Part shown: in pieces, positions 35,890 to 46,937 of the stretch
How positions within the stretch are numbered: the stretch's first letter is position 1
Layout: every line of letters begins with the position of its first letter
Assembly (NCBI GenBank): GCA_001600875.1
Contig: BCLD01000005.1
Span: forward strand, 1,084,852-1,148,851
DNA: 64,000 nucleotides
Reading direction: 5' to 3'
From: Solicoccozyma terricola
Taxonomy: Eukaryota > Basidiomycota > Tremellomycetes > Filobasidiales > Piskurozymaceae
Made by a program: the position numbers and the translations under genes
The notes under the pieces: model-generated
The model's input: only the letters and a program-made list of their open reading frames with translations
Told to the model about the DNA's origin: nothing
The model's database searches: none

Positions 35890-37010
35890 CTCGGTGGGAC
35901 TTTGTCATCGAAGGATGTCACTGACAATAAGCTCGATCAGGGAGGTGATCGAAGCAAATTGTGATGGCTTTTCGTCATTGAGAAAAGAAAAGAAAAAAAG
36001 GGGCATTGGGGAGGAAAATTTGCAAAAAGAGTAGTTGATAGAGAAATGGTAGAAAATGAAATGAAAGATGAAATGCTTCCTGACCTTGATTCGACTTCTG
36101 TTCATGGCTAGGACGTTGACGATTGATGAGATGAATGCATATTCTGTTGAGCCGCTGTCTCGGCCCAGGCCCAACCAACATATTAACAAAGACAAATCAG
36201 CTCGTCGTGAGCATATACAATACGACTTTCGGGTCTCAAACAACGGCTGGCAAATCACAACTTTTCGGTAACATTAGGGGGTTTCAAATACCTTTTTTTT
36301 TTTTTTCTCCCCGGGGAAAAAAAAGGGTCCATTTCTCCCCAGGGGAGATTTTCAAAAATGAATTATTTTTTGCATGGAGAGAAATTTTTATTCTTGCCAG
36401 GTTGGACAAGTTCTGAATGAGAGTTAAGCTGTACAAGTTTGGTGCAAAGTGTAGGCAGCCATATTGGGAAATGATTAACCAAAGTTTAGAATGGTGGTTA
36501 ATGGTGGTGGTTGTGGAGATCTCATGATTGATCTTGGACTAGTTCAACTGTCAATTCCGATCGAGTATGGAACAGGTCGGGGAACGTCGAGCCGAACTGC
36601 CGGGTGAGGTAGGGCTAGGGTGTTTCTGTGTAGGTAGTGGTTGTACGATGGATACCCCTACCGTCCCCACCCTCTCTCCCCACCGTCCCCTCCCTCTCTC
36701 CCCACCATCCCACCATCCCCACCACCACCCCACCCTCTCCAGCCAATGACCTGCTCCCTATTCCCTTCGTCTTTCCCCGCGTTCGGCGTTGACGTGATGG
36801 CGGGGGCGGGTGGCGGTGGCGAATGGCGAGATCACGGTGGCAAATGGGCCTGTACGGTGGCGACGGTGTTCTCCCCCGGTTTCCCCGGATGGAGACAGGG
36901 AGAGTAGGGGAGAGTAGGGAGTTGACAGGGTTATATAGTACATCGGTCCGGTGGGTGGGGTAGCATCCCATCCCATCCCATCCACACATCCACACATCTA
37001 CACATCTACA
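35890..37010. other. Spacer with tandem hairpin sequences and GGTGGC motifs
   Basis: No gene is supported in this 1.1-kb stretch. A T-tract/CCCCGGGG/A-tract palindrome lies at 36293-36324, and a second palindrome TCTCCCC-A-GGGGAGA at 36334-36348. Further on, three GGTGGC(A/G)A(A/C) 9-mers start at 36815, 36836 and 36856; the middle one is the perfect GGTGGCAAA. A TATATAG box is at 36932-36938, about 75 bp before the small ORF at 37011. Pyrimidine-rich sequence fills 36660-36740. Confidence 0.5.
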
Positions 37011-37154
37011 ATGTCATGCGCTCAAGCTCTACTTGATATCTGGACTAGGTATTGTCAAACACATCGAACGAAACCGAATTATATCCCTGCTACAACTTTA
37101 TCCACATCTTCAACTAATACCCTGGCTGAACGACGGAAGCTGGCATCGGTTTGA
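37011..37154 (+). CDS. Possible small protein, 47 residues
   Basis: ATG 37011 opens a 47-residue frame (MSCAQALLDIWTRYCQTHR...) ending TGA 37152-37154. Support comes from context: a TATATAG box about 75 bp upstream, a pyrimidine-rich CACATCTACA leader directly before the ATG, three upstream GGTGGC-type motifs, and a spacer otherwise empty. The product begins like a short amphipathic helix and ends basic (AERRKLASV). It resembles no family I know. It could also be the first exon of something longer, though the next gene (epsin) faces it from the other strand, leaving only 186 bp. Confidence 0.4.
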   Translation: MSCAQALLDIWTRYCQTHRTKPNYIPATTLSTSSTNTLAERRKLASV

Positions 37155-37340
37155 ATACGCGGGATAAACGAAACACGATTTGATATTCGGGAGTGGGGAT
37201 AATCATGCAGAGGTGGATATATATATAATCAAAAGAGGAATATAATAATCAAAAAGTAACAAAAATATCTTAAGGTAAGTAAGAAAACAACGAATGGAAA
37301 TCTTCAAAGGAAAAAAGGAAAAAAATATAGAAGAAACGTT

Positions 37341-38010
37341 TTACACCGAGAAGAAAGGCTGATCACTTTGTCCTCCCCCTTGCTGTCCCACCTGTCCTCC
37401 TTGTCCTCCTTGTCCCTGCTGTCCCATCATATTCCCATTCTGTTGTCGTTGACCGAATGGGTTATTACCTCCTACACCAGTTTGTTGGACTGCAAGTCGG
37501 TTAGAAGGGTGGAATTGGGATCCGATTGGGATACCTGTTGGGTTGCGCGGGATGGGAGTTTCAATCAGAACGACTTTTTTTTTTTTTCCCAACGACTTCC
37601 CCCTTCCTCCCACCAACTCACGAAGATTTCCTACGTTTCCAAATGTATCCATACCTCCATCTCTATTCGCCAACAAATTAGCAAGATGAGAATGTTCTCC
37701 ATCATCTTTCCTCGATGTTGGATTAAACCCAGGTCTCGACGATTGCGGTTGTGGTGTCGATGTTGATGATTGTTGTTGAGATTGAGGTTGAGATATCGGA
37801 CTTGGTATAAATGATTGTTGTATTGGTTCACCAATTGTAGGTGTACCACCACCACCACCACCACTAGGGTTGAATGGTATACCGGTTTGTTGAGGTGCCG
37901 TTGGTGCGAATGGGTTGTTGGATCGATATCCAGTTGGTTGAGCTTGAAGTTGTTGTTGTTGATACAATGCTTGTTGTTGTGCTTGTTGTTGTTGCATCTG
38001 TGCGGGGGGT

Positions 38011-38070
<60 letters not shown>

Positions 38071-39852
38071 GAAAGGGCAGTCGTTGTGTAAGTTTAGCGC
38101 GCGGCGCGCGGAGAGGGTGGTTATTTTCCCCTTTCGACGTACCATCATCCATTCTTGCTGCTGACGTTGCTGTTCAGCTAATTGCATCTGTTGACGCATG
38201 TATTCTTCCTGCTGCTGTTGTGCTTGCTGCTGTTGCATCATTTGCTGTTGAAGGAATGGCTGTTGGCGGGGACCGAGAATAAGTAAGCGGTCCCCGGGGG
38301 GGGGGGGGGGGATTTCCCGTACCACCAACTCACATTGTAACTCGTGTACTGCGGTTGAAGCTGCTGTTGCTGACCCCATCCAGCATCAACAAGTGGCCAT
38401 CCACCCGTAGGCATCATTGGCATCTGCGGTTGTTGTTGTTGTTGAGAAAAGAGATCACTATGTAGGGAATCATAAACGAGGTTAGGACAAGACATCTCGT
38501 TGATGACGGTGTCGAGGTTCTGTCACATCACACTCACACTTGTTGAGAGTCATCGAATAGAGCCTTGGCATTCGCATCCTCGATTTCTTTCTTACGTTTT
38601 GCATCTTCTTCCTCCGAGAGTCGAATAGCACGACGTAGATCATCGTCCCTATTCGCGTTGAAAACGGAAAAGTGAGAAAAAAAAGAAAATCCAATCGCTC
38701 AATTTTCTTGCCCGATGTTCAGATGGGCCCTCCCTCCCACTACTACTCACTCTTGAGACAACGCAGCTCTCTTACTCTCCTCATCCCTGGTCATCCTCTT
38801 ACTCTCCTCTATCGCCTTTTTCAAATCCTCATCCTCATCCCTCGATTTCCCAGGTCGAGGACGAGATTCAGATCGTCCTGGAGATTCAAAATCATCTTCA
38901 CCTTCACCTCGAAGACCAGAGTTTGCAATATTACCCAGCATTCTATCTCGCATTGCTCCTCTTGATCGTCGTTCAGCGCGGAGTCGATCCTCATCTTGTA
39001 AAAGATTGGTGATATCCTTGGCCTTTTGACGGACATTCGCACCGACGTCTTTACCATCGTCATCCACGTAGACGAACTCTTTGAGTGTCCTGGAAGGAAA
39101 AGGTACGGCATTGGTTAAGCGTGGATTTCCCAACACGGAGAGGAGGGATGCCGCTGCATGTTCTCACTTGATCACGTATAGGTTATCCTTGAAATATATG
39201 ACAACGTTCTCCGATCCAGCGTGAAGACAATAGTCCAACAGCGTCAACGCCTGTAACCACCGGATCAACCACATTAGCTCGATCCACCGGACGAGAATTT
39301 CAAACCACAAAATGTACCTTGAAAACATGCCTCCAATTCTTTCCCTTGTCGTTCAGCCTCTTATCCAACATCTCCATGATCTCAACGAATTCATTCCTGT
39401 CGTTCAATCATCTCATCAGCGGTGCGTGTGTGCAAACTAGCGAGGACCACCACCAACGTACTGGCTATAAGTCATCTGAGCAATCTCATTCATCTGTGTA
39501 CCGGAGGGTCCCCATGCGTCATTCGAGGTAGCTTCTCGGACTTTGGTCTGTTTGCAAGGACGCGTTAGCGGAGGGGTGGGGTGGGGTAGGTGGAATATGT
39601 GTCAGACGGGGGGAACGTACTTGAGTGTCAGAGTAGCCTTTGGTATAGTTTTTCGCTACGCGGAGAGCTGATGGTAGATAGTACAAGGTCAGATGGTAGA
39701 CAACGCGAGAGGTCGGATTCTGTCAGACACAACTCACCTCCCTTCCCGCTGTCGTTGCGGACGATCAACGGCGCGATCCGTCAGCGATGTCGTCGTGGAG
39801 GCCAGTACATTCCTTCACAGACTCACAAGGACTGCAAAGATGACGCTGCCAT
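37341..39852 (-). CDS. ENT1: Epsin (ENTH-domain endocytic adaptor)
   Basis: The minus-strand gene starts at 39850-39852 (MAASSLQS) and stops at 37341-37343. Its second exon is an 11-nt microexon (39738-39748) that joins MAASSLQSF-GKG to ALRVAKNYTKGYSDTQ, the start of the ENTH domain. The domain continues with VREATSNDAWGPSGTQM, ALTLLDYCLHAGSENVV and VRQKAKDITNLLQDEDRLR. Two ubiquitin-interacting motifs follow (DLKKAIEESKR and DLRRAIRLSEEE). The tail is Gln-rich and holds NPF motifs (SNNPFAP, GNNPFGQ) for EH-domain partners. Epsins bind PtdIns(4,5)P2, ubiquitinated cargo and clathrin machinery at endocytic sites. An intron in the Gln-rich tail contains a 59-nt homopolymer (38011-38069). Confidence 0.95.
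38011..38069. repeat. 59-nt poly(G) tract in an epsin intron
   Basis: An uninterrupted G run on the given strand (C on the coding strand) lies between the exons ending QQEWMM and starting MQQQQAQQQ, and is followed by AGAAAGG. Confidence 0.85.
39738..39748 (-). other. ENT1: 11-nt microexon of the epsin gene
   Basis: On the minus strand the sequence reads ACGACAG, then the exon CGGGAAGGGAG, then GTGAGTTG. The 78-nt upstream intron (39749-39826) has donor GTGAGT, a GCTGAC branch-like sequence and a CAG acceptor. Including the exon restores the frame into ALRVAKNYTKGY; skipping it does not. Confidence 0.8.
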
Positions 39853-40291
39853 TATGATCTCCTTCCGTCCGTGTGGCTATCAATCTATCCCGAGTCGGAG
39901 ATGAAGAGATGTGTTGAGATGGGTATTTTGTTCCTCCAACTAAGCCAGCGTTTCAGCGTGGTTCCACTCCGCAGTCGACGACCTTGTGTCAGATTGGTGT
40001 GAATGGAAGCTGGAGTGTCGGGTATCACAGGATGGTACCGGAGTAGATGGCTGACGGCGGTGGATAACGACACAGTACTACGGATGATATCGTCGATGTC
40101 ACCTCCGTCAGTCACCCTTTTTGTCGTCACCGCCTCCAAGCTCCTCGCTCCGAGCTCCAATCCCATTACTAAATTGACAATCCGCGGATTTATTTGTTTT
40201 TGTGAAAAACCAGCGGGATATAGTCATTAATGCGTCACAACTATACATTATTCAACAGAACGACAACTCTCCCATGCTAGACCACCCTTGC
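39853..40291. other. Epsin upstream region and eIF3a 3' flank
   Basis: This 439-bp spacer lies between the epsin start and the eIF3a stop. No gene is supported. Short open frames on both strands have no splice or composition support, and I saw no strong promoter motif. Confidence 0.4.
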
Positions 40292-43200
40292 TCAGGCACC
40301 TGGCCTCCTCCAAGCGCCACCATCGGCGCGGTCACTCGCACCGCCGGCACCGCCAGCGCCACCGAAACCAGATCCACCGGCACCACGGGGTCGATAAGCT
40401 CCACCGGGAGCAGCGCCGTTCACTGCAGATGGAGGTGCTGACGCTGACGGAGGAGTCGCACCACCAGCAGCCTCTGCAGCCTTTTTGGCGGCTTCACGTA
40501 CACGCCATGAAGGCGCACCTGCCGATGGAGGGGCTGCAGTGGCAGCAGGAGCAGCGGCAGCGACAGCGGGTGCTTCGGCAGCTCGAGTAGGCGCGGGTGC
40601 AGCGGGTGCTGCAGCAGGTGGATCGACCGATCTCTTCGCGAGGTTCAACCTCGGCCTCTCTCCCGTAGACGGTGCTGTAGATGGCCTGTCGGAACCAGAT
40701 CGCATACCACCGCTTGGCAGGCCACGAGCTGCGGCATCCTCTTGACGACGCTTCTCAGCTTCTTCCTCACGAGCACGTTGTTTGGCAATACGTTCCATGT
40801 CCGCAGCCTTCTCGGCGGCTCGAGCAGCACGTTTCGCTTCCCGTTCGGCTTCCTTGGCAGCTTCGGCGGCGCGCTCTTCCTCTTCGGCTTTGGCGGCAGC
40901 GGCGGCTCGTTCTGGTACGGGTAAAGAGACATTGTAAGAATTGATCCATTGTAAAGAGAATCCACAGTCTATCTCACCTGCAGCCAATCTCTCCTCCTCT
41001 GCCCTCCTGGCTTCCTCCTCGGCCAACCTCTTCTTCTCCGCAGCCCTCTCCAGAAGCACTCTCTTCCTTAGCTTCGCCTTCTCCTCTGCCAACTTCTTCT
41101 CAGTGTCGGCCTTGCGCGTAGCGAATTCATCTGCACGTCTCGACTCGACGACCGACCTCGCTTGGAGGTAGTCGGGCATCATTCGACCCAACCTCTGCTT
41201 GAGATCAAGATCGATAGCATGCTTCTCCTTGGCGGCTTGACGAGCGACGTTGACCGCTGCAACGTGGGCCTCGATGTCCTCGGCCTTTTGTTGGTCGTAG
41301 TCGGCTTCGACGAGGGGTCGCTCCTCCTTGCGGAAAGCACGCTCGACATGGTCGACTCTCTTCGCAATGATACGAAGTCGTTCAGCAATCTCGCGTTGCT
41401 CCTTTTCGATTTGCTTGGACTGCAATTGGAGAAGTTTCTCGGTGTCCAAAACTTCCATGTTCTGCAAGAGATAAGAAAAAGGTGTTAATACAATGGTTCC
41501 GAGCAGGAATGCAACGACAACTCAAACGCACCTCCACATCCACCTTGAGACCACCGCGCGCCTTGAGCGTGTCGGCGAGCTTCTTGGCTTCTTCGGCCTT
41601 GACGGCATCGATTTGTTTCTGCAAACGATCCCTCTCTCGCTGAGCGAACAACTCGGCCTCCCTCTTCTGAGCGTCCTCGGCAGCCAATCTGGCCTTCTCA
41701 GCCTTGGCAATCGCCTCCTCCTTCTCACGGCGAGTGTTGATCTCCTCCATCTTCTGACGACGACGAGCGATGATAGCTTGACGGTGTTGAATGGCCTTGC
41801 GCTCTTCCTCAGCATGGGCGAGGGCTTGTGCGAACGCCTCAGCTTTGGCTTGACGAGCGGCCTCGGCTTGAGATGGATCGAGATAGTAGATCGTGTTCTG
41901 AAGGGCGGAAGCGAGACGCGCGAGTGGACTGTCATCGATGGTAGAGCCGGAAACTTGAAGGTTGGAAATCTCGGTCAACGGCATTGGCTTGTCGAATGCG
42001 TCTTCCTGGAAGGTGACGGCCTTGGCAACGTGATCGACGCTTACGCTGAGCTCGCCTCGCTTGCATGTAGCCATGAGGAACTTTTCGAGGTCCTTCTCGG
42101 AGGTCTCCCATGAGGTACCCTTGAACGAGCCAACGAGGTCGAGGACGTGTTCGATTTGGATCGATGAGTAGAGCTTGGAGAGGGCTTGAAGCAAGCGAGA
42201 CAGGACAACGTCGCGGAGACCCGAGAGGTACGGCGCGTAGTCGACATCGGTGGCCAATGACGACACGAGCGGTGCAATCGATTGGCACGCGGTGAGAGGG
42301 TGGAAGTCGGTCTCGATGAGGGTGTAAAGCTCTCTTAGCTGAGTTGGAACTCGACGGAGCACATTCTTGTTGATCTGTGGGAGGTCCCGGGGGGGGGGGG
42401 GGGTCAGCATAGAGAAGAATTCATTTGCAAATGACACCTCGCACTCACAACATCCCTCAACAAACTCTGCCTAGTTGGCATTTTCTGCAAGTTGAGCAAA
42501 GCAACCAATCGTTGACCGTTCTTCCCATCGGCCGCTTCACCGCCACCGAGAGGGACGGCCAACGCGCTAAGAAGTACACAACCCGGTGCCTTTTCGTTGC
42601 TAACAGCCGGAGCTGGAGCAGCAGCTGCAGCGGCGACCTCCTTCTTCGACCTGGTTTCGACCTCCCTCTCGGCGAATTGAAGGTATCGACCCCAAGCGGC
42701 AGCGTGGAAGACAGCCATGGTACCGTTTGTACTAGCACCTTCAGCCTTGAAAATCCTAGTGAGTTTCTCGTAGTAGTTGGCCATCATAGCTGGTTTAGTG
42801 GCTTTCTTAGCAGCTGGAATAACGAGTAGTCCGTGAATATCCTCGACGGATCGGAAAGCTTCTTGCCAAAGTTCAAGCTCGACTGCAGTTTCGAGTTGAG
42901 CGAATCGAGTGTCAAGGTGACGAGTGAGGGTCTCAACATCGCTAAAGTTGATAGCATGAGTTTGATGAGAGTATTTTTGAGCGTTAAGAAGATCCTTTCG
43001 AAGTTGTTCACAAAGACGACGGAATTCAGACTTGCGAGAGTGGATTCGACAGAATTGGAAGGCTTGGAGGGAGATGTTCTGTTGAAAGGAAAGGACAGAA
43101 AAAGCGCACATTGACGTTTGTCAGTACTTGCGGTAACAATATTCGGCGAGGATGTTTCAGCCTGTTTCCCCAACACCCACCTGGTAAATCACTTCCAATC

Positions 43201-43744
43201 TCGAGTTACTCTTAGCGACCTCCAAACAACTCTTGTAGGCCTCCCAACAGAACCTCATCCATGGAGTAACGATTGCTCTCTCGACCCTCTCTTTATCAGC
43301 GGTAGAAACCGCACCACCATTAGCTTTAGCGATGATGTCCGATTCAGATGTCGGTTCATTGAGCAACGAATCCACAAGAAGGGTGTACGGTTGAAGTGGG
43401 AGCTCGAGGTCGTCCTCGTCTACACCACCAGCTGAGACGTGAGATTGACCATCTTCAACAACGGAATCACCAACAATCTTCTTAACTTCCTCCTGAGCTT
43501 CAGCTAATTTATCCTCTGCTCCCTTGATAAAAGTGAGAAGGACTTTTTCAAGTGAGGGAATTGAAACCTGTTGACTGGCAAGTTTGTAAAGACCTAGTCC
43601 GTCACGAGCGAGTCGAGGTTTACGAAGAGTAGTGCAGAGTTCGAGGAATTTGAGGATGATTGGCTCGAGGACTGGGAGAGGAGTAGTCTTGAAGCGTTTG
43701 CTGTGGGATTGGGGGAAAGGAAGAAAAGGGGGGGGGGGGGGGGT

Positions 43745-43792
<48 letters not shown>

Positions 43793-44026
43793 GAATCAGC
43801 GTGGGATGGTGGTGTGCACCATTGCCTACTGTTACTTACGTCTGGAACACCTCCATGAGGACTTCAAGACCTTGTTGCTGGGATTGCGCGGTACCGAGAG
43901 CGAGCAACTCTTCCGAGCGCTGGATGTGAAACCAAGTGTTGCCATTAGTACGAGGTGTATACTCTGCAACGAACTCTGCACACCCACCTTGAGCACCGTC
44001 TCCGGCTTCATGAAAACTGGAGGCAT
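40292..44026 (-). CDS. TIF32: Translation initiation factor eIF3 subunit a
   Basis: A minus-strand gene runs from ATG 44024-44026 (MPPVFMKPETVLK) to TGA 40292-40294. The N-terminal helical part (RSEELLALGTAQSQQQGLEVL, TPLPVLEPIILKFLELCTTL, YTLLVDSLLNEPTSESD) and the PCI region (near 41900-42300) are typical of eIF3a. Long charged coiled-coil stretches follow, dense in Glu/Arg/Ala (about 40700-41850). The C-terminus is Ala/Pro/Gly-rich, with GGAYRPRGAGGSGFGG. The subunit is the scaffold of eIF3 on the 40S ribosome. The first introns contain a 47-nt and a 16-nt G run (43728-43791), and another G run lies near 42390. Upstream are tandem GGTGGCGAR 9-mers at 44281-44307. Confidence 0.95.
43728..43791. 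repeat. Poly(G) tract in an eIF3a intron, one interruption
   Basis: Sixteen G (43728-43743), one T, then 47 G (43745-43791). On the coding strand this is a C tract upstream of the exon encoding KRFKTTPLPVL. Confidence 0.85.
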
Positions 44027-44401
44027 GTTGGAGGGTGTGGGTTTTTTTTAAAAACGGTTACTGGATGTGTGCGGGTGATTCAAGCTGGAGTTGCTTGACA
44101 GGGGATTTTGGGAGGTGGCTGCTACGGCGTTGTATGCTGTACCGAGTGGCTGACCTGAGTATGTAAGACAAGTCGAAGCCGATGAGGGAGATGGGAGGAG
44201 GAGTAGGTGCTGATGGTATGCACATTGTTCCTGCTAACCATGTCCGCGCTTGAAAAAAGTTGGGCACGCGCTTCCGGGTGGGTGGCGAGGGTGGCGAAGG
44301 TGGCGAGGGACATGCTCAAATTGGGTTACAACGGGTAGATGATGTCTATCGCGGGGGGAACGTAGGGGTCGCAGCGGCCACAGCTGCAACAGCTGCCACA
44401 G
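44027..44401. promoter_or_regulatory. eIF3a upstream region
   Basis: The spacer separates the eIF3a start from the stop of the GATA-like gene. It contains CATGTCCG (44239-44246) and three tandem 9-mers GGTGGCGAG, GGTGGCGAA, GGTGGCGAG (44281-44307). A run of CAGC/CCACAGCT units lies around 44375-44405. No protein-coding frame is supported. Confidence 0.4.
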
Positions 44402-46747
44402 CTACCACTTCCCACTCTCCAACGGCCAAGCCTCTAACACGAACATCTTATTCTGCAATACACCGCGCTTCAGTCCCGATTTCGTCGTCAAAACACCACG
44501 TCGCCGACCACCCCCCAACTCACATCACACTGCCGCTTGAAGAGAAACTCTACCACGTTCGACCCAGCTTGCAACCTATCATTGATAGGTATCTCCTCGA
44601 TACTCATATCACGAGTATGAAAATCCAAATCGGGTGGAAGAGCTGGCGATAGTTTAAACCCTTTACCTTTATTCACACATGCTTGAACAGCCAGGTGATA
44701 GTTTGTTGGCCTGGATTAAAAGCGACTCAAAAAGAGTCAGCGTTTCAGCTGCCGAGAACTAGGACAAAGATCAACCCTAGCGGGGTCCTCACCACTTGGT
44801 TGGAGCACGAATTTGCCACTCTTCATCCTCATCCATTCCATCCTTTCTATCAAAACACCTCAAGACCAATCTCCCCTTCAAATCCTCGACTGATAACTCG
44901 AATGTAAACTTTTCAAGTATTGGAATATCGCTCCCATCTTTATATTTTGTCAAGTTGGGACCTATCAATCTTTTGATCTGGTGTTTCGTCGAAGTAGAAG
45001 GAGAATGGGAGGGGGTTGAGGACATGGTAACATCTCCATCGGCATCGACGATCGTCGCGTAGTCTTCCACTGTCGTAGCTGACTTTGAATTGTTGGTTTC
45101 CGATATGTCTGGAGGCAATATACTGAAGAGAGACATATCATCGAATTGCAAATGTGGGTTTTTGAATTTGAACTGATCGAGAACGTGCTGCGGCCTATGT
45201 TTTCCATTCTGGTGTTTAAAGAAAGAAAAAGAAGAAAAAAAAAGAGACATCAGAGGGGATTTCCCAACCGCCTTCCTTCTATCTGTTCGGCGTTTTCGAA
45301 ACGTACCGTGTTAACGTATTGAAAGCAAGCCGAACACAACAATGTCCGGTATTCCAAGTCTGACCGATCTCGGAAAAGTCTCTTCCTTGGAATAGTAGCC
45401 CCGCAGTGATTACATCGATAGTAGGGTGTATCAGGTGGAAGTGGTGGTCGTCGACGATTAGGTGAGATAACCTTTTCAATGCTAGATCCCTGTGGTTTGT
45501 TCGCGGTATTGTTAGAAACAGGCGTAGAAAATGTCGAAGCGGAGACTACTGAAGCGATGGTTGATGTGGGAACAGAGACGATTTGAGGAAGAGGAGTGGC
45601 TTGTTTGGGTGATGATGGGGTTAAATCGATAGAGATCTTGCTCGTACTGGGAGATTCGACATGTCGGTGATTTTCGATCGAAGTAGATCTCGATCTTGAG
45701 ACTTTTTGAATCTCCACTGATGGAGATTTGCGTTTGCGTGAGTTTACATGATCGACTTGATTCGATGTCAAATCTTCGACCTGTTTGCTCGTTATCAGCG
45801 CCTGTTTAACCTCCATCGTGTTGCTCGTTATCCCAATCGGAGGGATATCCTTGGATATGGATGGAGATTTCGGGAACCAAGTGGTGAGATTATATCCAAA
45901 TAATCCATGTATCACACTTCCCTTGGTTGGATTTTCATCCAATTCATCGAAAACGGCGAGTTGATCATCAGGAGATGCAGACCTTACGCTTTTAGTGAAG
46001 ATTGTTTGATCGATTTTATCGGCTGGATGGATGTGAATAGGTAGCCAACGAGATGAACCGGGAGATATCGACCATGCTCGAAGCTTTCGATAGTTGAAAA
46101 AGAGGGTGAAAAGGGAGACTGAAGGGAGGAGAGGTTCCATTTTTCGTAAGGGGTTAGTTATGTCTAAACTGTAACCAATATTTCGAAAAACAGGCTCACA
46201 TGATTTTGTTCTTGCTTCTTCGATACGAGAATCATCACTTTTTATTTCATCTGTGACTGGACAAATGATATGTTGAATGTGATGTAGTCGAATCATGACT
46301 TGGCCAAGGGCGTTGATGGATTTATGAAGAGGTTGACCTCGGAAAGATGTAGGGTTAGCAGTGATTCGATCCCATAATGCTTGAAGACCTGCATCAGCGG
46401 TTGATATGATGATAGCGCCGTCGGATTTATCGATGCTCCGAGAGATCGCGGTGTTGAACTGAGACGGGTGGGAGGAAGGATAACAAAGAGAGTAAGCTTG
46501 GGGTGCATATTTGTCGAGGTAGAAAGCTCAAGACCGCTCTTCCCCCCCTCACCGCAGAGCAATTAGCTATGAACTGTGTCACAAACAGGTCCAATCCGTT
46601 CTCAGCGTCATCGGCCAAGTTGGTTTGGAATGATACTCTGATTGCATCCAAGTGTGATGGGTCAACGTCCTGGATAGCATCGACGTCAATCGCTTCGATA
46701 TCGATAGCGTCGACGTCGATGTACTCTGGTGTTGATGATGGTGGCAT
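44402..46747 (-). CDS. Protein with GATA-like zinc finger, unknown function
   Basis: Exons join in frame from ATG 46745-46747 (MPPSSTPEYIDVDAID) to TAG 44402-44404. The N-terminal acidic stretch repeats D-A-I-D/E. A helical region (FRGQPLHKSINALGQVMIRLHH) and a Ser-rich linker lead to a Cys4 module: YRCNHCG, 22 residues between the Cys pairs, then LLCSACFQYVNTNGKHRP. The second half strongly resembles the LCNACGLYxKxHGxxRP end of GATA fingers, but the loop is longer than the usual 17-18 residues. After it come a Ser/Thr linker and a C-terminal domain split across three exons (LVLRCFDRKDGMDEDEEWQI, KWPTNYHLAVQACVNKGKGF, VEFLFKRQCD, NKMFVLEAWPLESGKW). I do not recognise the overall family. A nuclear, DNA-linked role is an inference from the finger. 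Confidence 0.8.
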
Positions 46748-46937
46748 GGCTGGTGGGACAGAGAGGACTATGATGCTATGGAGTGGGGGGAGAGCAGGAG
46801 CATGACGAGTTGAAGATGCAGATACGACCTCTGACCCGTGTTCACTCGTATTTGTGAGAGAGGGACGTGCCTGTCTCTGCCTCCACTTTCAACTTTCCAC
46901 TCCAACCACCCATCCATCATCCATCTCCACAACAGCC

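Noticed and set aside
40292..40750. Plus-strand Ala-rich open frames opposite eIF3a
   Set aside because: Antisense shadows of the Ala/Pro/Gly-rich eIF3a C-terminus.
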